DNA from: an uncultured Lachnospiraceae bacterium
GTDB taxonomy: Bacteria; Bacillota; Clostridia; Lachnospirales; Lachnospiraceae
Reading direction: 5' to 3'
NCBI GenBank assembly: GCA_937920345.1
Contig: CALGVA010000036.1
Location: forward strand, 62,001 to 126,000
DNA length: 64,000 bases
In this document: one piece after another, positions 9,808 through 18,460 of the stretch
Position numbering within the stretch: the stretch's first letter is position 1
Layout: each line of letters starts with the position of its first letter
The notes under the pieces: generated by a model
Seen by the model: only the letters and a program-made list of their open reading frames with translations
Databases searched by the model: none
What the model was told of the DNA's origin: nothing
Translations under genes and position numbers: made by a program

Positions 9808-10908
9808 ATGAAACGTGACACAATATTGATTTTTGAAGATAACGCGATAGACCGCTCTATTCTGGTTGAACTGTTTCGGTCAGAGTATCAGATTCTGGAA
9901 GCGGAAAACGGCAAACAGGGAATAGAGCTTTTGAACAGTCATATCGGTTCGATTGCGATTGTTCTGTTAGACAACATTATGCCTGTAATGGATGGTTTTA
10001 CGGTGCTGGAACATTTAAAAGAAAAAAATATTCCAAGCAAAATACCGTTCATCATGATTACGGGCGAAGATTCCCACGAACTGGAGAAAAAGGGCTATGA
10101 ATACGGAATCGTAAGTTACATCAAGAAACCGTATCAGCCTGATGTCGTAAAGCAGGTGGTCCGCAATGCCGTGGGCTGGTTTTCATATAAGATGCAGCTG
10201 GAATTAATGGTGAAAAAACAAAACATTAATATCCAGAAGCAGAACAGCGTGCTGCGGCAGCAGACCAAGAAGTTAAACCACGTAAATGAGATTCTGATCG
10301 ATACTCTGAGTAATATTGTGGAGTTCAGAAATATGGAATCGAAGCAGCACATTAAAAGAATCCGTGAGTATTCTCTGTGCCTGGGTAAGAGTGTCATGAA
10401 ACTGTATCCGGAGTATGAACTGACACCGGAGAAGCTGATACAGATCGGCTGGGCATCCTCACTCCATGATATCGGCAAAATTGCGATTCCGGACACGATC
10501 ATACTAAAGCCTGCCAAGCTGACGGCGGATGAATTTGAACTGATCAAGTCTCACACCACGAAGGGAGCGGAGATCATACACAACAGGGTCCGTCTGAATG
10601 ACAGAGCGATTTTCGACTATGCGTATGATATTGCCAGACATCATCATGAGAAATACGACGGCAACGGCTATCCGGACGGATTAAAAGGAGACGAAATCAG
10701 TATAGCGGCACAGATTGTTTCTCTGGTGGATGTGTATGACGCACTTACATCAAAGAGGGTCTATAAGGTAGCGTATGAATCGGACAGGGCTTATCAGATG
10801 ATTCTCAATGGACACAGCGGAGCGTTTTCACCGAAGCTTCTGAAAGCGTTTGCAGAAGTAAAGCCGGGATTTGAAAGCTTACTGGCGGCATATCGTGATG
10901 ATGATTAA
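9808..10908 (+). CDS. Response regulator with HD-GYP domain
   Basis: 366 residues. Receiver domain at 1-125 (FEDNAIDRS, acceptor Asp in VLLDNIMPVMDG, YIKKPYQ lysine), linker helix, HD-GYP domain with HDIGKIAIPD and HHEKYDGNGYPDG. Similar in design to the protein at 772-1851 but clearly diverged. It lies 26 bases after the repeat-containing FapA-like gene and just before a hairpin terminator (10927-10970), so those two genes form a likely operon. Expected role is phosphorylation-controlled turnover of cyclic di-GMP; the partner kinase is not obvious. Confidence 0.92.
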   Translation: MKRDTILIFEDNAIDRSILVELFRSEYQILEAENGKQGIELLNSHIGSIAIVLLDNIMPVMDGFTVLEHLKEKNIPSKIPFIMITGEDSHELEKKGYEYGIVSYIKKPYQPDVVKQVVRNAVGWFSYKMQLELMVKKQNINIQKQNSVLRQQTKKLNHVNEILIDTLSNIVEFRNMESKQHIKRIREYSLCLGKSVMKLYPEYELTPEKLIQIGWASSLHDIGKIAIPDTIILKPAKLTADEFELIKSHTTKGAEIIHNRVRLNDRAIFDYAYDIARHHHEKYDGNGYPDGLKGDEISIAAQIVSLVDVYDALTSKRVYKVAYESDRAYQMILNGHSGAFSPKLLKAFAEVKPGFESLLAAYRDDD

Positions 10909-10926
10909 CGGTAATATATCATACAG

Positions 10927-10970
10927 CAGGACGGATTGTGGGGGAGAATACAATTTGTCCTGTTTGTTTT
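10927..10970 (+). terminator. Probable intrinsic terminator after the FapA/HD-GYP pair
   Basis: Arms CAGGACGGATTGT and ACAATTTGTCCTG pair with one mismatch around a G/A-rich loop and are followed by tttgtttt. It lies between the HD-GYP stop (10908) and the PsiE-like gene. Confidence 0.7.
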
Positions 10971-11036
10971 CTGCATGTTATTATGTAGAAAAAAATATTG
11001 GATCAAGACAGATACATAAGGAAAAGGCAGGAACAG

Positions 11037-11492
11037 ATGGAGAAATTCAAGAACAGATTCAAGAAAGATATACAGAGACTGTGCGAGACATTAGAGATGG
11101 CGGTCGCAGTGATCGTGCTGGTAGGTATCGTGATGACGATCTTCAGTCTGTTAAGCGATTTCGAGATTTTTCATGCCATGCTGGGAGATACGGCGGAATT
11201 TAAGCCTTTTCTGGAGGATATCTTCGTGATCGTAATCGGTATTGAGTTTCTGCAGATGCTGTGCAGACCGAACTCGGATAATGTCATGGAAGTGCTGATT
11301 TTCCTGGTGGCGCGTCATATGATTATCGGCGACACGACGCCGATGGAGGATTTTATATCGGTGATCAGCGTCGGACTGCTCTGTGTACTGCGCAGATATC
11401 TGCATGTGACGAAGGAGAAGGAAAAAGAGCGTGAGCGGCAGCGGGAGACGGCTGTGGCAGAACAGCCGCAACGGGGTAAAGCAGAGACGTAA
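11037..11492 (+). CDS. PsiE-like membrane protein
   Basis: 151 residues from ATG 11037; an upstream in-frame TTG (10998) has poorer context, while this ATG follows ggcaggaacag. Basic N-terminus, then about four hydrophobic segments (AVAVIVLVGIVMTIFSLL; a segment around FVIVIGIEFLQML; VLIFLVARHMII; VISVGLLCVLRRYL) and a charged, polar C-terminal tail. The EFLQML and RHMI motifs match the phosphate-starvation-inducible PsiE family of unknown biochemical function. It is followed by a GH32 gene but no functional tie is evident. Confidence 0.75.
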   Translation: MEKFKNRFKKDIQRLCETLEMAVAVIVLVGIVMTIFSLLSDFEIFHAMLGDTAEFKPFLEDIFVIVIGIEFLQMLCRPNSDNVMEVLIFLVARHMIIGDTTPMEDFISVISVGLLCVLRRYLHVTKEKEKERERQRETAVAEQPQRGKAET

Positions 11493-11548
11493 ACCGGTAC
11501 GTGAGGGCAGTGCGCTATTGTATTATGACTATGATGTGGAGGTATCGT

Positions 11549-13033
11549 ATGATCAGCAATGTTTTGTGCGAGGCAAGAAAGTATGAAGAAGAGATGGAGG
11601 GGAATCTCGGGGAGGAAACCAAACCGGATTTTCATCTGCGCACGCGTGTGGGCTGGATGAATGATCCGAACGGGCTTTCTTATTATAATGGAGAATATCA
11701 TTTATTTTATCAGTACTATCCGTATGCTTCCCAATGGGGACCGATGCATTGGGGACATGCAGTCAGTACGGATCTGCTGCATTGGAGACATCTGCCGGCG
11801 GCACTTGCGCCGGATATGGATTATGACAAAGCCGGGTGCTTCTCCGGCAGTGCGGCCGAACTGGCGGACGGAAGGCATCTGCTGTTGTATACGGGAGTGT
11901 ATAAGGAGAAACAGCCGGACGATACTTTGCGGGATATCCAGATCCAGTGCGTTGCAGCGGGAGACGGAATCGAGTACGAGAAATATGCCGGTAATCCTGT
12001 GCTCACACAGAAGGACCTGCCGGAAGACGGGAGCAGATTCGATTTCCGGGACCCTAAGATATGGCGGAAACCGGATGGCACTTACCGCTGTGTCATAGGC
12101 AACTGTACCGAAGAGGGAGACGGCAGAGTCCTCCTCTACAGCAGTCCGGACGGCTTCCGGTGGAAGTATGACAAGATACTGGTGGTGAACAATAAGCGTT
12201 TTGGCAAGATGTGGGAGTGCCCTGATTTCTTCACACTCGATGGTAAAGGGGTGCTGATCGCGAGCCCGACGGAGATGCTGCCGCAGGGGTTTGAGTATCA
12301 TAACGGTAACGGGACGCTCTGCCTGATCGGAGATTATGATGAAGAGACGGATACTTTTACGGAGGAACAGGATCAGGCGATCGATTATGGAATTGATTTC
12401 TATGCGCCGCAGACGGTCCTTGCGCCCGACGGCAGACGCATCATGATCGGCTGGATGCAGAACTGGGATACCTGCAGTACTTATACCCCTGACGAACCAT
12501 GGTTCGGACAGATGAGCCTGCCGAGAGAACTCACCATACAAAACGGCCGTCTGTACCAGAAACCGGTAAGAGAACTGGAAGATCTGCGCGGTGAGGCAGT
12601 GCGGCATGAGACAGTGTCTTTTACGGATGAGATCAGGCTTGCGGGTGTCGAAGGGCGTAAAGTGGACATGGAGCTTGCAATCCGGCCGGTAGATGCAGAG
12701 CATATCTATCATAAATTTGCGGTGCGCTTTGCGCAGAATGACAGCTTTCACACGTCGGTCAGTTTTCGACCGCATGAGTCAATTGTTGAGATCGACAGGC
12801 GGTTTGCCGGCTCCAGAAGAGCTATTCTGCATCAGCAAAGCTGCCTTGTGAACAATCGGGACGGCAGCATTAAGCTGCGGATCATTCTGGATAAATTCAG
12901 CGCCGAAGTCTTCGTGAACGACGGAGAGCATGTGCTTACCGCGACGTTGTACACAGATCCCGGGGCGGAAGGAATCTCCTTCTTTGCCGACGGGGAAGTG
13001 ACAATGGATGTGGTGAAGTATGCGCTGCGGTGA
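11549..13033 (+). CDS. Glycoside hydrolase family 32 beta-fructosidase (sucrose-6-phosphate hydrolase type)
   Basis: 494 residues from ATG 11549, which follows tggaggtatcgt; a farther GTG (11501) is less likely. GH32 hallmarks are present: nucleophile motif WMNDPNG, FYQYYP, the WGHAVSTDLLHW stretch, FRDPKIW (transition-state stabilising RDP) and WECPDFF (acid/base Glu), with a C-terminal beta-sandwich. There is no signal peptide, so the enzyme is probably cytoplasmic and acts on sucrose-6-phosphate, sucrose or short fructans brought in by a transporter. No transporter or regulator gene sits beside it, so the substrate is uncertain. A terminator follows at 13091. Confidence 0.93.
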   Translation: MISNVLCEARKYEEEMEGNLGEETKPDFHLRTRVGWMNDPNGLSYYNGEYHLFYQYYPYASQWGPMHWGHAVSTDLLHWRHLPAALAPDMDYDKAGCFSGSAAELADGRHLLLYTGVYKEKQPDDTLRDIQIQCVAAGDGIEYEKYAGNPVLTQKDLPEDGSRFDFRDPKIWRKPDGTYRCVIGNCTEEGDGRVLLYSSPDGFRWKYDKILVVNNKRFGKMWECPDFFTLDGKGVLIASPTEMLPQGFEYHNGNGTLCLIGDYDEETDTFTEEQDQAIDYGIDFYAPQTVLAPDGRRIMIGWMQNWDTCSTYTPDEPWFGQMSLPRELTIQNGRLYQKPVRELEDLRGEAVRHETVSFTDEIRLAGVEGRKVDMELAIRPVDAEHIYHKFAVRFAQNDSFHTSVSFRPHESIVEIDRRFAGSRRAILHQQSCLVNNRDGSIKLRIILDKFSAEVFVNDGEHVLTATLYTDPGAEGISFFADGEVTMDVVKYALR

Positions 13034-13090
13034 TAGATTCTGAGAGGTATACAATGGTGGCGGAATGACCGCGTCATATGGAAAGGTATA

Positions 13091-13130
13091 AAGAACGGAT
13101 CGGCAAAGGTGACTGCCTGTCCGTTCTTTT
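13091..13130 (+). terminator. Intrinsic terminator after the GH32 gene
   Basis: Stem AAGAACGGA / TCCGTTCTT with inner CGGCA / TGCC pairing and a short loop, followed by a short T-run (ttttcg). Confidence 0.8.
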
Positions 13131-13474
13131 CGTATGCCGCTATTGTGCATGCAACGTGTCTACGATCGACATCGTGCGGATCTTTCTGACAGATGTAATT
13201 TTCGTTGTCGTCCGGTTATCATATCGCGTATCCAAATTGAAGTCACTCCTTTACGAGAACAGAATACCACATCAGGCGGCGGATTCCTACCGTAAGTTTT
13301 TTGTTTGTGACGTGCGATTTGCGCCATCCAGACAGCGCTTCACGGCAAACCGGACGATTCCGGAGAAAAGTATGTCTGCAATACGGACCAGGTCGAGAAA
13401 GAGATCAAGAAGTTGAAAGCGGAAAAAAACAGCCGGAGCAACGGCTTTGTGCATAAAAGTTTTGCAGAAAACCA
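13131..13474 (+). other. Gene-poor spacer with a possible coding remnant
   Basis: No complete gene is supported in this stretch. Bases about 13311-13478 read without a stop as AICAIQTALHGKPDDSG..., KYVCNTDQVEKEIKKLKAEK... and end at a TGA overlapping the next promoter. The lysine-rich helical composition looks protein-like, but there is no start codon or ribosome site, so it may be the 3' remnant of a decayed gene. The family is not recognised. Confidence 0.35.
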
Positions 13475-13503
13475 TTGACAGTAGGTCTTACATTATATAC
13501 AAT
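13475..13503 (+). promoter_or_regulatory. Sigma-A type promoter for the Rpn-family gene
   Basis: TTGACA (13475-13480), 17-base spacer, TACAAT (13498-13503). The implied 5' UTR of about 145 bases contains a hairpin (GGCAGGA ... TCCTGCC near 13590-13635) just before the gene. Confidence 0.7.
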
Positions 13504-13656
13504 ATATTCATCAGAAAAATTCTAAATAATGTGCGTCGTGCACATCCGGACAGTTTCTGTCAAATTTTTCAGACGTTAATAAAATAGGGCAGGAACGACA
13601 AAAAATGCGGACGCTGCGTATATTGTTATCCTGCCGTGACAAGGGAGGACAATGAT

Positions 13657-14553
13657 ATGCAAACGACAAGCGTAACAGACAAAAAGAGCAGGAAAAGAGT
13701 ACACCGCACCGTCAAGGATCGTCTGTTTCGATTCTTGTTCGAGGTTGATAGGGAAGCGCTTTTACAGTTATACAACGCATTAAACGGTACAGCCTATACG
13801 GATGCGGCAGAATTGCAGATAGTAACGATCGAGAGTGTCATATATGTAGTGATGAAGAATGATCTTGCATTTGTGCTGGCGGGAACGTTGAATTTGTATG
13901 AGCATCAGAGTACATATAATCCGAACATGCCGGTTCGGTTTCTGATCTACCTGGCGGAAGAATATCAGAAGCTGGTTGAACAGATGGGAATGAGTCTGTA
14001 CGGGACGACGCGGATTCCACTGCCAACGCCGCAATGTATTGTGTTTTATAACGGAGAAGAAGACGCACCGGATGAAGAGATACTGAAGCTGTCGGATTCT
14101 TTTATCGGCAGGGAGCAGAAGCCGGATCTGGAATTGAGTGTGCGGATGCTTAACATTAATTACGGACATAATGACGAACTGCTGGAGCAGTGTTCTGTGC
14201 TGAAGGAATATGCGCAGTTTGTGGCTGTTTCCAGACAGTATATGGCAGACGGTCTGGATGTGCAGGAAGCATTTGGTGAGGCGATTGATTATTGCATCGG
14301 CCACGGCATTTTGTATAATGTATTGAAAAACTATCGGGCGGAGGTATTGGGAATGTTGTTGGAAGAGTTCGACGCGGATCTATATGAGAGAACGATCAGG
14401 ATGGAAGGGGTAGAGCAAGGAATAGAACAAGGCATAGAACAGCTATCCGCCCTGACGAGTATCCTGCTGGAACAGAACCGGCAGCAGGATCTGAAACGTG
14501 CGTTAAAGGATAAGAAATATCGGGATAAGCTGTTTGGGGAGTTCGGGCTATAG
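13657..14553 (+). CDS. Rpn/PD-(D/E)XK nuclease-transposase family protein
   Basis: 298 residues from ATG 13657, spaced 8 bases after gggagg; an upstream GTG at 13636 is less likely. The N-terminus has the family pattern: KDRLFRFLFEVDREALLQLYNALNGT, then VIYVVMKNDLAFVL and NLYEHQSTYNPNMPVRFL, where Glu/His-Gln line the nuclease-like core. The C-terminus carries the repeated GVEQGIEQGIEQ helix usual in this group. Relatives (Rpn proteins, PD-(D/E)XK transposase family) promote recombination or act in defence in some bacteria. It stands alone, tail to tail with a restriction-modification S gene. Confidence 0.8.
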   Translation: MQTTSVTDKKSRKRVHRTVKDRLFRFLFEVDREALLQLYNALNGTAYTDAAELQIVTIESVIYVVMKNDLAFVLAGTLNLYEHQSTYNPNMPVRFLIYLAEEYQKLVEQMGMSLYGTTRIPLPTPQCIVFYNGEEDAPDEEILKLSDSFIGREQKPDLELSVRMLNINYGHNDELLEQCSVLKEYAQFVAVSRQYMADGLDVQEAFGEAIDYCIGHGILYNVLKNYRAEVLGMLLEEFDADLYERTIRMEGVEQGIEQGIEQLSALTSILLEQNRQQDLKRALKDKKYRDKLFGEFGL

Positions 14554-14579
14554 TGCAGATGGAGAAGCAGGTTTACCGG

Positions 14580-15713
14580 TTATTCTATTCTGTCGCCGTA
14601 GGGTAAAGCGTGAATATACTGTTCCATGAGTTTCCAGTCCGGCACGTAACCTTCCTCGGAATAGGCACGGGTATCATCGATGTATGGAGTGCCGTCAGCG
14701 TTATACAGAACGGGAAGACGTATGATCAGGGCAGGCAGCGTTTTGTTGGCCTGGCGCCCGTAGCTGTATTTATATTTGTTCTGCGCGATGACAGTTACGA
14801 TGAATATTTTTGTGGCCGGTGAAATATTTTCTTTTGCGTCAAGCGTATACAGATCGCGTCCGCTGTAAAAAGGTTCATCCTGGTAAAAAGTTGAAAGCAC
14901 GCTTCCGCCGCCCGCTACGCTGATCAATCCGCTTTTTTGCGGCGTAACCTGGTCTATCACTTTAACTCTCGATGTTATTCCGTTATTTTCTGCAGTTCTT
15001 GCCACAAAATTTACAGAGTCGGGGTCGTCCTTATCTGCTTCCATACATGCATTCAGTTCGAGATTAACGCCGTACCTGACTTCAAAAATATCTTCGATCT
15101 TAAATTTTTTCCACTGCCGTACATTCAGGGCGGGAGCGCGTCCGGTCTGGTTCTTCGTTGTGATCGGTTTATAATGAAGCGAGCAGATATAACGATCCAT
15201 AAATTCCCAGTCAGGGGCATAACCGTCCTCGGAATACTTGTGTGTTTCGTCAACAAATGCTGTCCCGTCCGGATTATGACGGATGGGAAGCTTAATGGTA
15301 TCATTCATATAGTTTTCTTCTGTCACTTTACGGCCGTATGCGTATTTAAATCTGTTGGCGGACAATACGGTTCTCAAAAACAGGTATTGTCTGTCACTGG
15401 GGTTATTATGATTCAGTAATAAAATTTTTGCCGAATCACCGACAACGCATCCTGCCGGCTGGTATGAGACATATCCGGCAGACCCGCTCCTTGCCACGGT
15501 TAAACATGGTTTCTCTGACAGCGTATAGTTCATGGATTTGCAATAAACAATATCTATTTTTCCCAGAACGCCGTTATTTTCTTCACCGCTCTGAACCACG
15601 GTAAATGTTCCGGGGTTATCTGCAATTTCTTCCTTCGTAATGCCTTTTCCGTTATGAATCGAAAAGACGGAAGAGAGCTTGAAATCTTTCCAGTCATTTA
15701 TGTTAAGGTTCAT
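14580..15713 (-). CDS. Restriction-modification specificity (S) subunit, two target-recognition domains
   Basis: 377 residues in two homologous halves. Each opens with W(K/K)DFKL or WKKFKIEDIF, holds an ENNG motif, a Y(S/A)YGR stretch (KYAYGRK, KYSYGRQ) and LP(I/V), and closes with YSE(D/E)GY(A/V)PDW ... MxxYI. This tandem target-recognition layout is that of S subunits in BcgI-like and Type I systems. The gene starts inside the end of the methylase gene (11-base overlap), so they are translated together. It reads out toward the Rpn-family gene. Confidence 0.88.
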   Translation of the reverse strand: MNLNINDWKDFKLSSVFSIHNGKGITKEEIADNPGTFTVVQSGEENNGVLGKIDIVYCKSMNYTLSEKPCLTVARSGSAGYVSYQPAGCVVGDSAKILLLNHNNPSDRQYLFLRTVLSANRFKYAYGRKVTEENYMNDTIKLPIRHNPDGTAFVDETHKYSEDGYAPDWEFMDRYICSLHYKPITTKNQTGRAPALNVRQWKKFKIEDIFEVRYGVNLELNACMEADKDDPDSVNFVARTAENNGITSRVKVIDQVTPQKSGLISVAGGGSVLSTFYQDEPFYSGRDLYTLDAKENISPATKIFIVTVIAQNKYKYSYGRQANKTLPALIIRLPVLYNADGTPYIDDTRAYSEEGYVPDWKLMEQYIHALPYGDRIE

Positions 15714-17631
15714 GGATCTTGCCCTCCCTGATCAGATATGCAAGATAGTGATTTAATGTCTGTTGAAAGTCCGCTTCTGTCAGTTTGCTGTAATCTGTTT
15801 TCATATACGCTTCACAAAGCCACTCTGAGTTACCGTCAACAACGGCTGTAGCGGATAATCCGTCGATAGCTGTCTTATACCGGTACAATCGCAGCCATTC
15901 TTTTTCAATGGCTTTCCATCTGCTGTTCCCGGCGGCATCAAACTGCTCAATACGGCCCAGATTCTTTTTCTTTTTAAAACCGTCCTCTTTGCAATAGCCA
16001 AAGAAAGTCTCGTTTGCCGTGCCGTCCGTGCCGACATGCGGTCTGCCGAGTGTAAACAGCATACAGCATGCCGAGGCGGAGGCACCCGGGTAGAAGATTT
16101 CATTCGGAAGGGTAAATACTGCCTCTAAAGTATTGTCTTTCAGCATTGCCGTTTTGGCTTCCGTGAGAAGCCTGCTCGACCCGATTGCGACCGCTACCGG
16201 AAGAAGTACGGCGAGCTTTACTTCTTTATGGGCGTGTCCGCTTTTTTCTCTGTTATGATTCATCTCTTTAATGACATCCGAGATAAACTGAATGAATACC
16301 AGGCCCTTGGTAGGGTCTTCTTTGCCGTCTTTTGCTTTTCCCCATGCAGATTTATATACTTCGGGGATTCCGATGGGCTTTGCATTGTATGGCGGATTCA
16401 TCAGGATAATATCAGGGTCCGCGTTTTCAATAAACTTTTTGCAGTCAAAAAGGCTTGCCAGTTTGATGTTGCTGTTTCCGTCACCGTGGATCAGCATATT
16501 GGTGGTAGCGAGCCCGTAAGCGTTTTCGTCCACTTCGATGCCGTATATATGTCTGGTGGCAACGATCTCCCTGAGTGCTTTTGCTTCGCCCTCCGTTTTG
16601 TCCTTTTGGCATTCTGCAAATTCTTTGACCATAGCCTGCACCAAAAAGGAGCCGCTTCCGCAGGTGCCGTCCAGGACGATTTTTGTTCTGTCAACCTCAG
16701 TTAAACAGCACATGAACTCGGTGATATGGTCAGGTGTAAATGCCTGATTCTTATCTGCCTTGCCTGTATATTTGTTAAAAGCAATAAAAAACATGTTGAG
16801 GATGTCCTGTCCTTCGGAACTGTCCGTATCAATATATCTATAGATATCCGTCAAAACTGTGTTTAATATTTTGATCCAGTCGGCAAGCGTCAGCTTTTTG
16901 ATTTTCTGGTTGTTAAGGATGTTATTCTGCAGCAGTTCGATTTTCTTTGCTTTGTTATCGGAGCCGTCGAGCAGGCTGCTTAACGTACTCTTGATTGCAG
17001 CCCTGATTTCGTCACTGGATGTCATCTGCCAGTGTGTATTAAATTTCTTAATAAGGGTGTCATCAATTTTGGCAGCGCCTTCATTCTGAACCATTTTTTT
17101 AATATACAGAAGAGTTGTGCCGATAAACTGGCTTCGCAGTTTTTCATCTATATCCATTTTATGGAGAAGTTCGTTGAGGGCGTATGTTCTCTTTAGAACC
17201 GTTTCGCGGTCATTCGTTTTATTCATATGAAATAAGGACTTATAATGAGCCATACTGTCAAGAACTGTTTCCCCGGGAAGAAAATGTTCATCGTCCATAA
17301 CGGATCTCCAGACTTTGATTTTGTCATTGACGGTATTGGCTAAAATGCATATGATTTTTTCATTATAGCGCAGAGCCCGTTCTTCCATGAGATATTCCCG
17401 GAGCTGGTCCTCGTCTGCCGTGGTAGATTTTGATTTGGTTTCAATCAGGATTACCGTATCATCATCTTCCAGCCGGATGTCGAGTATATAGTGGTCTGGC
17501 ACGTATCCGTTCAGGGCTTTGATCAGGTTCTTTTTTGATCCTGCCGCTTTGATGTAACTGTATTCGCCGTTTTCGATGTTGGGCGTATGATATTCACTTC
17601 CGATCCGGTTGATCATAGATGTTCTGTCCAT
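15703..17631 (-). CDS. Fused restriction nuclease and N6-adenine DNA methylase (BcgI-like RM subunit)
   Basis: 642 residues. The N-terminal ~130 residues show a PD-(D/E)XK-type core (HYILDIRLEDDD followed by VILIETKSK), consistent with a Type I HsdR_N/Type IIG nuclease domain. A helical middle leads to an N6-adenine methylase with motif I (VLDGTCGSGSFLV), a YGIEVDE segment and motif IV NPPY (IILMNPPYNAKP). A fused nuclease-methylase with a separate S subunit and no helicase gene fits the BcgI-like Type IIG/IIB class, which cuts both sides of its site; recognition sequence is not predictable. Start ATG 17631 on the minus strand. Confidence 0.88.
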   Translation of the reverse strand: MDRTSMINRIGSEYHTPNIENGEYSYIKAAGSKKNLIKALNGYVPDHYILDIRLEDDDTVILIETKSKSTTADEDQLREYLMEERALRYNEKIICILANTVNDKIKVWRSVMDDEHFLPGETVLDSMAHYKSLFHMNKTNDRETVLKRTYALNELLHKMDIDEKLRSQFIGTTLLYIKKMVQNEGAAKIDDTLIKKFNTHWQMTSSDEIRAAIKSTLSSLLDGSDNKAKKIELLQNNILNNQKIKKLTLADWIKILNTVLTDIYRYIDTDSSEGQDILNMFFIAFNKYTGKADKNQAFTPDHITEFMCCLTEVDRTKIVLDGTCGSGSFLVQAMVKEFAECQKDKTEGEAKALREIVATRHIYGIEVDENAYGLATTNMLIHGDGNSNIKLASLFDCKKFIENADPDIILMNPPYNAKPIGIPEVYKSAWGKAKDGKEDPTKGLVFIQFISDVIKEMNHNREKSGHAHKEVKLAVLLPVAVAIGSSRLLTEAKTAMLKDNTLEAVFTLPNEIFYPGASASACCMLFTLGRPHVGTDGTANETFFGYCKEDGFKKKKNLGRIEQFDAAGNSRWKAIEKEWLRLYRYKTAIDGLSATAVVDGNSEWLCEAYMKTDYSKLTEADFQQTLNHYLAYLIREGKIHEP

Positions 17632-17664
17632 GGCTGCTTATCCCTTGTATTTTTTGTGGTGCGG

Positions 17665-17699
17665 GTAATTCCTGCGCTTGTTCGAGTCCGCCAAGCGGA
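17665..17699 (+). repeat. Dispersed palindromic repeat, copy C
   Basis: gtaattcctgcgcttgttcg then agtccgccaagcgga; resembles the copies at 20159 and 20235. The core (T)CCGC-N3-GCGGA forms a small hairpin. It sits upstream of the RM gene. Confidence 0.5.
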
Positions 17700-17913
17700 A
17701 CTCACAATTAAATTATTTTTTAAAATGTTGTAAAATATAAAAACACACCACATATAGAATATATCATTCAGGGAAGAAAGTTTCAACATGTTCTTTTTCT
17801 AATTTCTAGTTCATGCATATGGAAATAGACGATATAACGATTAAATACGCAAACTGAAGATGGTGTGCATGACAGCCGGTTTCTGTCCGAAACCCTGTCT
17901 TTGAAATAAGGCA

Positions 17914-18321
17914 ATGCGTATATATGAAAAAAAGGGGATTATCAAGCCGGTGAAAGTGGATGCCGCGAATGGGTATCGCTGCTATTCGGCAGAGCAGGTA
18001 CAGCAGTTAAATGCGCTGTTAGAGTTGAAGACGCTGGGTTTTTCTCTTGACGAGATTAAAATGGTCATTGACGGGAAAACAGCGAAAGAGACACTTCTTG
18101 AAATGCTGGAGAAGAAACGCCGGGCATGGCAGGAGATGATGGACAGCGCAAAGTATAAAGAGGAATGTCTGGGCAGTGTGATCAGCAATGTCCGAGGCTA
18201 CGAATCAGCAGAGCGGATTGTGGATATGACAGAGGAGGAGCGGACCTGGCTGCTGGTCAAGATGGTATGCATTGAAGATATCGGCGCGCGGCGTGCGCTG
18301 AGTGAGGCATTATGGGTGTGA
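17914..18321 (+). pseudogene. N-terminally truncated MerR-family regulator
   Basis: 135 residues beginning MRIYEKKGIIKPVKVD, followed by GYRCYSAEQVQQLNALLELKTLGFSLDEIKMVI. MerR regulators normally begin some 15 residues earlier with the first helix-turn-helix (YxIGE...ALRYYE). That part is missing: the frame is closed by a TGA at 17902, 12 bases before this ATG. The wing and second helix remain, and the C-terminus resembles an abbreviated effector region. Probably a decayed regulator; a shortened functional protein cannot be ruled out. Confidence 0.65.
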
Positions 18322-18406
18322 CGGGGAGTTACAATTCACACCAACTTCAGATTTCGTATTAAGTAACGACTGTGCGGCCTAAAATATTCCGAAACGGGAA
18401 AATATA

Positions 18407-18435
18407 TTGATAAATTTATGAATAAATGCCATAAT
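18407..18435 (+). promoter_or_regulatory. Promoter for the DUF4143 ATPase gene
   Basis: TTGATA (18407-18412), 17-base spacer, CATAAT (18430-18435), followed by AAGGAGG at 18447 and the start at 18461. Confidence 0.6.
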
Positions 18436-18460
18436 AGGAATATATAAGGAGGCGGTGGAC

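Noticed and set aside
13078..13416. Open frame after the GH32 gene
   Set aside because: It includes the terminator stem, has no ribosome site and no recognisable domain.
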